Assembly: GCF_910591885.1 (NCBI RefSeq)
Contig: NC_063271.1
Location: 5,325,001-5,389,000, forward strand
Length of the DNA stretch: 64,000 nucleotides
Source of the DNA: Bombus terrestris
Taxonomy: Eukaryota; Arthropoda; Insecta; Hymenoptera; Apidae
Direction: 5' to 3'
Shown here: positions 12,891 to 22,900 of the stretch, piece by piece
Position numbering within the stretch: the stretch's first letter is position 1
How the letters are laid out: each line of letters starts with the position of its first letter
Translations under genes and position numbers: made by a program
The notes under the pieces: generated by a model
Told to the model about the DNA's origin: nothing
Seen by the model: the letters and a program-made list of their open reading frames with translations, nothing else
The model's database searches: none

Positions 12891-14000
12891 AGTATTTTTT
12901 ACGTTGCTTTGCAGTTGCAATTAGTTTTGCGTTGTTATTGCATAATAATGCGAATCGACCAAGGAATAATATAAATCGACCGAATAAAAAAATTGAAAAT
13001 TACACTTTGCATTAAAATGCTGTGCGTTTGTTAGGCCCTGTGTTGCTTTCGTATGATTTACGACAGGGAGTTGGCAAAGTTTGATCCATAAACTATGCGT
13101 TTTTGATTCGCTGGAATTTGTGTTATACATAAAGTCACACATGTGCAACCCCAGTTTATAGTTCGTGTTACGTATTACTGTAATATTGTAATACATAAAG
13201 TATTTATATTTCCTCTTTGTCGATATTACTACCGAAATTATTGTAAATTAATTATCTGCAATATAGTTTGCATAAACAGATTCTATTGTATCTGCAAACA
13301 TATACGTACATTGTTATTAATTTATTACCAATTCTGTAACGATTGTCTGATGAATAATTAATATGTACAATTGTGTTGCGTTACATAATAATAACAATAA
13401 CCTAAACTAAAAAATACTGTAATATTATTCGTAATATCTCATCATTCGCAACCTGAAAACCTGCTCCTCTAACAAAAAAGCTTCGTTAAATCATGCTCGT
13501 TAATCCCTTAAGATCTCAACATAAAATTTCACTTCCATAATATTACAAAAAAAAAAAAGGATAAAAAAGCAGAACAATATTATAAACATTCCACTCATAA
13601 AATATCACGTAAATTACAAAAATATTATTTTCTTCAAATAAATAGTATCGCGCAATTTTGTAAATACTTCTATAACGGAATAAAACATTTTTTAGAACAC
13701 GACAGCACAGAAGGATGTTGAAACATAGAACTACATTGCAAATGAAATTTTATATCCCGTTTATAAAATGATATTTATTTTATTTATTCGAATTTAAATG
13801 CATGATAATCCGCGTTATCGCGTTACTCTACTCGTTGTTGAAAGAAAAATTCCAGAAAGGATCATGATTCTCACGATATACGGAAACTTCTTACTCTTAA
13901 CATGAAACTAGAAAAACCAAAAGCAGAAGAACGAAACGCAAATTTCTCACGAAAGTAATTCGCATTGTAAGAACTCGATATATTTGTCGGTTCATAAATC
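12891..14000. other. AT-rich noncoding DNA
   Basis: Very AT-rich with short frames only. TTGCTTTGCAG near 12906 is an acceptor-like string, but no open exon follows. An A-rich run lies at about 13548-13558. Confidence 0.5.
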
Positions 14001-14480
14001 AAATGCTCGCCTAAACTATCTTCTGGGCGCACATATATTTCCCGAAAATTCAGAGAGGGAATAAATCACTGTAGAAATGCCCGTCCCTTCCATCAAGAAC
14101 AAAACGTTGGAACGATCATTGACGCGATCGAATCCATCTGTATCTTGGTGACGGGCATCTAGGCGCGAAAAAGCGCGCGATCGTCCGGAGAAACGGCTGG
14201 TTTCCGGTGAATGGAGCACAGGTCAACGATGATCCACGGTTAGTAGCGCGTTAAAAAGTAATAGAACATCATGTCACATATTTCCACGGCGGTAAAGGTG
14301 GTAGCGGGAAAACGGGGCTGGCGACCACCTCTGTCAATAACTCATCCTTTCAATTTTCCGCGTTATCCGGTTAACGCCGCTCATCCGGCCCGTCTCGTGT
14401 TTCGCTCGAGTGTGTTGCCACAGTCGAGCAAACCCGTCCAATAATTGTCGTTGCCCGATCGACCATCATTGCTAAGGTGA
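14001..14480. other. CpG-rich island
   Basis: CpG frequency rises sharply, with clusters such as AGGCGCGAAAAAGCGCGCG near 14160 and GTTAACGCCGCTCATCC near 14370. No frame longer than 67 codons is present. The composition resembles a conserved noncoding or regulatory block, but no specific site can be named. Confidence 0.35.
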
Positions 14481-15027
14481 TTCTAATTTTCAATGGATTT
14501 TCTGTTTCCTTTGGAAGGTTTTACGAAAGTTTGATTAAATTGAAAGATTTTTAGAATTTCGCGTTATTCGAGGTTCGCCCGGAAAACATGTCAGGGTAGT
14601 TTTGTTTTTTCAATTATTTATCGTTTTGCCATTAGTATCGAAAAGGGTTATGGATTGATTGATGGTAGAATTTCAAGTTTGTGAAGGATTTGTGTGCCAT
14701 TTTCAAGATTGAATTTTCAAGCTGATAAAAATAGGATAGACTGTAGCTGTTGTTTAAATAATAAACTTGTTACTTACAGTTCTTATGCTATTTCGTTTTT
14801 CACGTACGTTTGTAAGAGACTTCTACTAGTTTTCAATACCTGAAACGAAGAAGACACAAGTTGATCTTTGTAAATCTATCGTGTTTGTTTTGATTATTAA
14901 GACTATCTTGACAAAGATTGAATTAATTTCACTTCTAAACGATGAATTAGTATTACACAAGTAAAGAGTTTTCAAAACCTGCATTTTTTTTCTTTTTTTT
15001 TTTTCTTTTGAAACAGTAACCGATAAA
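14481..15027. other. AT-rich DNA ending in a T tract with an acceptor-like site
   Basis: A long T/C tract at about 14986-15009 leads into GAAACAG at 15010-15016, a strong 3' splice site match. The three frames immediately downstream close quickly, so a coding exon is not supported. A noncoding exon would be possible. Confidence 0.4.
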
Positions 15028-15630
15028 AGGAATTTCCCACGAGCATCACAGATGATACTGACGAAACCAATACTGTAAACTTAGTACGAAGGGAGCAGTG
15101 CATCTCTGCCAAGAAGGATCCACCACAAAAGTCACAGAAGATACACGGGAAACCAATAAAGCAAACTCAGTGTAAACGAAAGTGTGTACCTTTGCCAAAA
15201 AGAATTTGCCACGGAAATCGTGGAAAATACCAACGAGACCGATAAAATATAGGAAATATGATTAAAAGGACGTATCGTTGGCTGAATTAATAAAATTAGG
15301 AGAAAGAAAATGAAGTAGTCGTGGTGCAAATGGAAGCCACAGAAATTATGCGATATTTCGAGGAGACAAATAGAGTAATTTCGGTACAAAGAAACGGGGG
15401 ATTACTACGAAAAATAGTCGCGACATTAGCAAAACGAATAAAGCACATAAAGCGCATAAAGCGCAACAGAACTGGCGTATTAACGTTGACAAGAACTTGC
15501 TATAACGTGGATCAACTTTTAATAACGTGGATTTTACCTTAATAAAATCAAAGTATCGGCGGAACGAAGCAAATCCAGTGTAACCGAAACGTCGTATTTT
15601 TGCAAAAAATAATTTAACTAAATTCGCGTA
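15028..15630. repeat. Degenerate 86-bp tandem repeat
   Basis: Three adjacent units begin near 15028, 15114 and 15200. Each contains, in order, a CCAC block, a GAAACCAATA-type block, an AGTGTAAACGAA-type block and a TTTGCCAAAAAGAA-type block. The CCAC anchors end at 15040, 15126 and 15212, giving a period of 86. A fourth, more diverged unit is recognisable around 15326-15400 (GCCACAGAAATTATG) and a fifth partial unit at about 15541-15630 (AGCAAATCCAGTGTAACCG). Units 1 and 2 look about 70% identical by eye. One frame crosses units 1 and 2 without a stop and ends in unit 3, but it begins immediately after a stop and has no ATG. Confidence 0.7.
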
Positions 15631-18399
15631 ATAAGGGATCGTCGAGCAATTTCAATTGGACGAAATCGTAGAAACGAGAGGACACTAATTGGCATTTCCG
15701 CTGCGCACGTGAATTCGATCGGTTAATTAATTAAGAGTACCAGTGCTGCTGATTCGAGCATGCGCGTGTATTCAATAAATAGAACATAAGCTTCAACCTC
15801 TCTCCGTATGCAATTTAGATCGTCCTGTCATTAATTTTTCAACTCCTTCCCAAAGGAAAGACTAAAATTGACATATTCTATTCGTGCATGTATCAAGATG
15901 TATTTACAAATTACACAATGAGTTTATCCAACTTAGAAAAGTAATCATGCGAGTTTACAAATTCGTAAGTTTTATAAGTTTACATGTAAAATCAGAATTC
16001 CGGGATTTTTACATTCTCCCAACTTTCTGCTTTCCTATATTTTTTATTTCTTTTTTTTTTTTTCTTTCCTATATCAACCAAACGAATTTTCTTGCTCCAC
16101 CATGAAATATTAACAACGCAAACAAACAACACGTATCATCAGATCGTTGTTTCGCGATAAAAGGGCGTAAATATTTTCATACATGTTTTCCACTCTAAAA
16201 TCTACTTTGTTTTTCGTTCTCCTTTGTTGTCTGCTTTAATTTCCAAGAATCTGTTAAAAAAAGAGAAAAGGATGGAACAGACGTACGATCGCGATTCTCA
16301 TATCTTTTAAAATTACCTTTTGCAGTTATATCGGTGCAATTTTATAAATAATTTTCCCTGTTAATTTTCATGCTGCTTTCATTTTTTATCCACTTGTCGT
16401 CGTTCTTTTATTTTTCAATATGTAAAACGCTGTTCACGCGAATTACTAAACGAAGCAAAATTGATTTGCGACAACACGATTTTTTCCCATCGATCGCAGC
16501 GATCCGGATGACGGTAATTTGCAACGACGGAATTAAGCTACTTTACAATTTTATCTGCTACCGGCTGACACCGTTAATTTATATCCACCTCCTCCCGACT
16601 TTATCAATAATATCGTGCCGCCAACATTTATTCACCGATTAATCCGATTATGTTATAAATATTAAACGACCAATGAGCGTCGATCGCTTTAATCGTGAAT
16701 CCTCGCGACTCTCGACATCTCATAAATTACCGGAAGTCGATCGGTTGATCACGCTGCCTGAATCGGAAGATACGTTCTTTGCCGATACGCTTCCTTCGCA
16801 TTATCGTTCGATGCGATCAATTTTAAAGTTGCACCGGCGCGAGCGAGTTATTTTTTCAATTTTATAATAATACATTTTTATTCTTTGCAGTAACGATTCT
16901 TTACCAAACATTTTTCACTTATAATACTCTGTTTATAACATATTATTCATAGATTAATTAGTCTAGTCATTAACGTATAATATCTTTTTGGTAATAATTT
17001 ATGTAATATAATACACGTTACTTTATGTAGAAAAAGCCAGGATTGTATCGAAGGATGCAAATTCGCTAGAATAATCATCGTCAGCCACCAACGAATCGTT
17101 GGCAACGTTTCACTGTACTGTACCTATAACAAACACAGGTTGCTCAAACGCGAAGGGATTATCAAATATCACTGGATTGCACATTAATGAGCCGGCCATT
17201 TGTCGTTGCTAATTTTCTGTAATTAAATAACGGACAATACGCGGACTGGTAACAATAGAAAATCGCATTTAGGCAAAGCGTATCGCGCACAATGTCGGTA
17301 CTCCGACAGTTCGATGGATTTTCCCTCGATTATGCTTGCAAAATGTCAGCCAACGATCCTCCTCTGTGATGCGATGTCGCCGTTATCCGCGTGAATCACG
17401 TTGGTTCGGCGTGATCCAATTTATCGGGGATTGTAACGTGTGTTTTATATTATAAAAAAGATTTGGAACGATGTTTGTTGTAACACGCACAGCGATAATA
17501 ATAACAATAGTAAATTACATATTCGTTTGTCTCCTGCCTCCCCTTCTTTTTCCACTGAAATTTTGTCTCTCTCTCTACCTCAAAAAGACAAAGAGACAAA
17601 GAATTTACGAAGAATTTTCAATAAACTTTTAATAACGTCAAACGGAATAAATTCCAAAAAGAAATCGGTAAAATTTCGGTGAAAAAACTCGTTGAAAATT
17701 TCCAAAGAGGATCGATAGTACGACATTTAAAAATCAATTTATTCTACGATGTATTCGCCATAAATCCAGAAGATCGTTCAAGCGCAACCGCTGCTCTGTT
17801 CCAAACGAAGAAAGTTGGGAAAAAAAATCGGAAGCTTCCCTAAAATCTTTAAACGTAAGTTATGAAAGGACACCGCGGGGTTATCGTACGCGCATCTTAC
17901 AAACGAGACCAAGTAAAAACAAAGTTCGTTGTTCATTCGTAGTTTCGAGTCTCATTCGGTATTTACGCGATCCCTGGTCGGGTTGTATTTTTCCCTGGGC
18001 GCTGAGACGCCAAGTAATTCAAGGGAACGCGGCTAGCCCACCACTCTGGGGCAGCTTTACTTCTCTGCTACGAATTCCTCCCCAGAGAACTTGGTCGCCC
18101 GTGTGCACGCTTCTTTCTGGCCCTTTGTTTTCTTCCCCTCGAGTTCCCTTTGCTTACAAAACTCATCGCGAATTTCCAAGGATGAGGCTTAAGAGGGTTG
18201 TCTACGCGAGAAGAAGATCGATGGAACATGTACGTTTTTCTCTCTTCGCTTCTTTCCTCTTTCTTCCTTTTTCCCCCTTTTGCTCGTTTAATTTTCCTCT
18301 TTGCCATTCTACACACTCTACCGTTGATTTAGGTTTCGACAATAATTCGGTGCATATTAATTTTTACGCGTAATCTTTCACAAGTATGGCAGAATCCCA
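15631..18399. other. Noncoding DNA with GC-richer patches
   Basis: AT-rich overall, with T-rich runs near 16045 and 16380 and CpG-richer patches at 16440-16850, 17040-17430 and 17870-18230. Acceptor-like CTTTTGCAG near 16324 and CTTTGCAG near 16890 are not followed by convincing exons. The frames at 16370-16867 do not carry recognisable motifs. The block at 18068-18373 is open on both strands and is treated as compositional. Confidence 0.4.
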
Positions 18400-18405
18400 T
18401 TGCGT

Positions 18406-18774
18406 ATGGAATTTTTCTACGGACAACGCGAATTATGCTATACATTAAGCGAAGCAATTTCATCAGCTAATTACTCCCAAACGCGCCATAAAACAACCCA
18501 TATAATTACCGTTATTTACCGCCCAACTTACCACTCTGCTCGCATCCATTCAATTTGCCGCAAATTCCAAAAATGTAAAGATCAATTTTACGACCGATTT
18601 AATCGAAGCAAAGGGAACCGTCTACTCGATAAATTTAAGAGCAATATTCAATATCCAGGAAGATGGTGGCAATGGAGTGTTTCCTTCATTATTCCAGTCG
18701 CCATAACGACGCCACTTCGAGCGACGTTTCTGGATCGCGCAACTTGGGTCACGGACGTCGATAACCGGGTGTAA
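18406..18774 (+). CDS. ATG-initiated 122-codon frame, unassigned
   Basis: An ATG at 18406 (context GCGTATGG) opens 122 codons to a TAA at 18772-18774. The predicted protein has a balanced composition, with aromatic residues and several cysteines, beginning MEFFYGQRELCYTLSEAISS and containing a PGRWWQWSVSFIIP stretch that could be a short hydrophobic segment. It has no recognisable domain and no signal peptide. The frame ends about 140 bases before a mariner MITE. Because similar lengths are expected by chance and splice or promoter context is absent, the call is weak. It could also be a fragment of a decayed transposon gene. Confidence 0.18.
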   Translation: MEFFYGQRELCYTLSEAISSANYSQTRHKTTHIITVIYRPTYHSARIHSICRKFQKCKDQFYDRFNRSKGNRLLDKFKSNIQYPGRWWQWSVSFIIPVAITTPLRATFLDRATWVTDVDNRV

Positions 18775-18917
18775 CGAGCCATCAGGATCCACGGTTTATT
18801 TCTGTCGATTTAGTTTTCCCAAGCAACAAATTGCAATATTCGCCTATTATTTTCTGTCTTCCGGCAATATCAAATCGGTCTACGTCTAAGATTTTGTAGC
18901 ATTTTTTGGAGGTTGTA

Positions 18918-18989
18918 TTGGATTGGCGACTAAATAACTGCGGATTTTATCATTAGGTGGTAACGACAATCATTTAGTTGCCAATCCAA
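18918..18989. mobile_element. Palindromic mariner MITE, 72 bp, MADE1-like
   Basis: The element begins TTGGATTGGCGACTAAAT and ends with the near reverse complement ATTTAGTTGCCAATCCAA. It is flanked by TA at 18916-18917 and 18990-18991, the mariner target duplication. The left arm is 37 bases, the centre is AGGTGGT, and the right arm is 28 bases. Aligned with the copy at 62493, the right arm has lost nine bases in the AAATCCGC region. The element has no coding capacity and would have needed a mariner transposase from elsewhere. The TTGG(G/A)TTGG end and the internal TGCGGATTTT string resemble mariners of the group that includes human Hsmar1. Confidence 0.85.
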
Positions 18990-19539
18990 TATTTGTTGAA
19001 AAGCATTGCAGAAAACTTACGCGCCATCGCCGTCTCGTAGCATCGTTCGGCGCCTATTCTGGTCTTCAATTTCTAGTTAAAGTTAGAAAAAGCATACACT
19101 GAGAATCGCAAACGTCTTTTATTTTGTCTACAATCTTTATAATAATATTAAATGATATTCCTGTAATACGAACTATCATTGTATAATACTTTATACTGTC
19201 TTATTCTGTTTTGCCATATAGTACGTAATCATAATAGTAATTGTAGTATTAATAAATGTTCTCTTTAGTATCTGCGGAAATTATTCTCCCATCTATAGAG
19301 AAGAAACTCTGCATTTCTAAAATCGAATTTGACGTTCGAGTTGTCGTAGAAATTTCAATTTTAACAGCTCAATTTATATCGGATGGTGTTGTTGTTCGAT
19401 TCGCTGCTCTTCTTATTTCTACAAATTTGATATTTTATTCGCTTTCCTGGTTTTAGAGTACGTAGAGAAAGCAGTGATAAATCTTGGACAAAAGTTGGAA
19501 TTAGAGCAACTCGGATATTATTTAGAGTTTCCGCAGAGC
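18990..19539. other. Noncoding DNA
   Basis: AT-rich. A 66-codon frame at 19256-19456 has no family signature. Nothing else is supported. Confidence 0.45.
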
Positions 19540-19690
19540 CGGATTAGGTTTTACTTGGGTGTGTGTAACTTGTACTGGATTAGGGTGGGTTAGATCTGGA
19601 TCAGGTGTAGATTAGAACTCACCTAAGTTAGATCTCAGGTAAGATTTCACGTGGATTAGTTCAGGCTAGATTTTAGTCGGACCTCGCATT
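19540..19690. repeat. Degenerate AGGTTAGATC-type repeat
   Basis: Words such as GGATTAGGTT, GGGTTAGATCTGGATCAGGT and AGTTAGATCTCAGGTAAG recur at irregular spacing. This is a decayed simple sequence built from TTAGG/AGGTC-like words. It resembles the block at 39925-40060. It is not a canonical TTAGG telomeric array, because perfect consecutive TTAGG units are absent. Confidence 0.5.
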
Positions 19691-21924
19691 CGATTCGACT
19701 GACGTTAAGTTAGTACGTACTTTCATAATATGTTCGTTTGGATTTCCATTAAATCTCTCAAAGCAGATATCTAATTTCAATAAAAATCTTAACTACGCTA
19801 ACATTAAGCTTTCCTGTGTAGGTTTTGTGCAAATTTTGTTTGCTGAAGGAAACGAGATCGTAGTTGATTCGTATATCGATTAAATTTTAATCATAACTTT
19901 TATCATTTTACAGTACAATGTGCTAAGCAAATAAAACAATACTTTTTAAACGAATTCGTATTCAACGTTCGCATGACATTATACAGCGCTATCTATTTGT
20001 CAGGTCTGAATTGCTGCTAAATTAAATTTCACCTACGATTAATAAACGACAATGAAAAATAATATCAAACGCTTCACAAATAAAAAATCCTTAAACAAGA
20101 TCCAGCTTCAAAAATTATCAAAGAAATAATCAATCGCGTAACGATTAAACTCCGCTGGAAATTCAATTAAAACGAAAGATAACCCGTTTCCAAATTATTA
20201 ACAAAAAGATTATTCATATTTATTTATACGCAGATGTTCGTACATTCATGTGAAATTGCACGCTCGTGGAATGCACAGGATACAAAGAAATGTATAAAAT
20301 ACACAAAGTACGGTATTCACTGTGATATTTATTGGATAAAACTATCCAAGCTGCATTTCTTTACTTGCATTCATAAAAGTATAAATTTACATAGAAATCT
20401 GGAGCCAAACTATAAATTTTCCAACTTCTGTAACAAAATATTAGACTTTCAAACATTCCAGATTACTTATGAATCGTTGGAAAACGGATCATCATAGGGA
20501 ATAACGATTCCCTGGACAGATCATAATGCGGCATTCGGTGAGATATAGCGGTATGTCTGTTTGAAAATTCGCGACATTACGAGAGGCGTGAATGGGCCAC
20601 GGTTAACGAGCAGAAAATTGCGAGAAAACATGATATTTGCCAAAAGGAAAGTGCTACGATCCAGACGGTGAACCAATATCGTGAATTTCTAAAAACTGGA
20701 ACACGGAGTCTGCAAGTTGGGTACGCGAGACTCGCCTGTAATACGCGGCCGTTGAAAATTTTTCGTTGGAAAAATGAGAACTATCCGGAAACTGTGCTTA
20801 ACAAAAATTTCTTTCCTCGTTTTACGTTTCTTCCAGCAAAATTCGCGTCTGACGTGACTCTTTTCCTTAAAATTCTCTCGGTAGGAATGGCTATAATACT
20901 TAGGCATGCGATTTCGTAAGCAGGTCCCTCGTAAAATTTCTTCGAATTTCGAGAAAATACTTTGAACTTAGCACTGGAAGTACCACAATTTTATTTTTTC
21001 GGTGTTCCTCTTATATTTTAAAAAATGTGGAATCACAGAATCCTTGTTGTAAATGTAAATAAAATATAAAACATATTCATCTGTGAAATTGTAAACTAAA
21101 TTGATACTCCGTCTATGTAACAGAAATTTACAATAGAATCTACAACTTGACGCTTGCCAATCCATCGATATTATCGCTGGAATTATCGTGCAAGAGACTG
21201 ACAGGCTCGAATATATTGAACACCCTTAATTTTGAAACTTCCCTCGCCTAATTGCAACAAATTTTCCATCCCTTCGTAATTCGATTCTCATCAAACGCGA
21301 ATCATACGTTCTTTACACATTGATTTGTGCAACATTTGCAGCAGATGCTTTCTACTCGGCGGCACAGTAAAATTCCGCGAAAACTGGTCGCGAAGGGGCG
21401 GGAAAATTCAAATTGCCCTTGGGCCTGGAACCACGCGTGTGCAGCGTCCAATTTCGTTCAACCGGCTTTATTTATTCCGTATACATAATTCAATGGCTCG
21501 CCAGCGGCTGAGAAGGTTGGAAGACCCGTAGAAAAATTCTCGCGAAGCCTGGATACACTCGAGAACCGATGAAGAAGGGACGAGGAAGTTTCGTTTCTTC
21601 TCTTAACGCCTGACAACGCCACGAGGAGCGACGAGAAAAGTTGGACACGAGCGAGATGTAAAATTTAATTTCCACCTAAGAGGGCGCCCGGTTAAAGCGA
21701 GGGGAAAAGGTAAAGAGGCGAGAGAACGCCCGGGGGTGGCTTTTGTTTCGCGTCGGATAAATGTGTTCTAGCTGCTGAGACTCGAGACCATTCTCTTTTT
21801 TTTTTTTTCTCCTCCGAAGAGGGTTCGATTGTTCAAGATGAAATTGGACGATGGATTTTAAATTAGTTTTGCCAACGAAGGGTTATAGTTGCGTCGTGTT
21901 TCTCGTAACAGATTGTCTAGCAGA
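19691..21924. other. Noncoding DNA with a GC-richer block
   Basis: AT-rich to about 20500, then mixed, with a CpG-rich block at 21340-21780. GGGAATAACGATTCCC at about 20498-20513 is a small perfect hairpin (6-bp arms, 4-base loop). A T tract lies at about 21797-21810. Frames at 20668-20919 and 21325-21531 begin at non-ATG codons or are short and are not called. Confidence 0.4.
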
Positions 21925-21942
21925 TTTATTTTTAGGTAAGAA
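21915..21942 (+). promoter_or_regulatory. Back-to-back splice sites TTTTTAG|GTAAGA
   Basis: ATTTATTTTTAG ends at 21935 and is immediately followed by GTAAGAAAAG. The acceptor half has a T-rich tract and the donor half matches the 5' splice consensus well. This is the arrangement of a recursive splice site, in which a zero-length exon splits a long intron. The tract is short and TAG replaces the usual CAG, so the match is weaker than the minus-strand site near 38080. The two candidates are also on opposite strands, so they cannot serve the same intron. Confidence 0.2.
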
Positions 21943-22319
21943 AAGCAACACGACGAAAAGTGAATAATAACGAAGGAAGAGTACATTTAAATTTCGTTGA
22001 TATTTCCAACTGAATTATAGAATTTCAAAAAAGGACAGATAATTTAGAGGTATATATTGCTCGTGATATTGAAAAAATATATTATACATAGCTACGTAAT
22101 AAATTATTCGTATCCTAAAGTGAACTCCATTTAAGTAAAATTTTTCCATGTTCATTTTGTGAATTAAATAAATGCCATCGAAATATCTCCCGTGAATATT
22201 TATCTATAAAAAATACTATCTATATTTGTCCCTCTTATCTTGCACAAACAAATAATTCAAACGATAACACGTAAAATTACCCCTAAATAAGATCGCCTGA
22301 ACATAATACGCACCTTCAT
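21943..22319. other. AT-rich noncoding DNA
   Basis: Short AT-rich interval with no frame or repeat of note. Confidence 0.5.
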
Positions 22320-22900
22320 CCCTCCCGATTTGCCGCAAATCTTCCAATTATAGAAAAACCATAGACGGAACCAACCCATCGATCGCACCCCTAACCGATC
22401 GTGCTACTCCCCTGTGTCAATTTATTTCCGAACAATTTGTGCCGGAAAACAGTTTGATTGCCGAATCCCTCTAATTGCCGCAACAGTAGGGGTGATGAGA
22501 TTAATAAAACAGTTGCTCCGGTTCCGCTGATTTTCCAATATTTTTCACGATGCGATGCTAGGAACGCAATTTTTCCGGTTGATTAAAAAAGCGTAGCCGG
22601 AAGTCTTGATCGTTCGATTGCATGGCGAAATCGACGCTCCGTTCCAACGACGAACGATTCGTTCAAGTAATAAACGATTTATTGCCGGCCAATTATCATA
22701 ATTGATTTAGAGGCGAATCGACGGACGGGGGAGAGAAACAGAGGGGGATTTTGGCATCGTCCTGGCTCCTCGTTAATGCGTCGTTAATGTAAAAGCTAAA
22801 TCACTCCCGTGGGACATCGGCTGCTTATTAAGGGACTCGTTTATTATCGATGGAAAAGGATTTTCTAACGGGACGGTATTAGGCTTGATAAAATGCTGTC
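22320..22900. other. Balanced-composition island rich in homeodomain-like sites
   Basis: The block is less AT-rich than its flanks yet has no long frame on either strand. It contains repeated TAATTA/TTAAT and TTTATTGC/TTTATTATCGATG-type words, for example near 22660-22710 and 22800-22850, which are the kinds of sites bound by Hox and other homeodomain factors. Composition plus absence of coding potential makes it a candidate conserved enhancer. That is an inference; no conservation data are available here. Confidence 0.3.
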
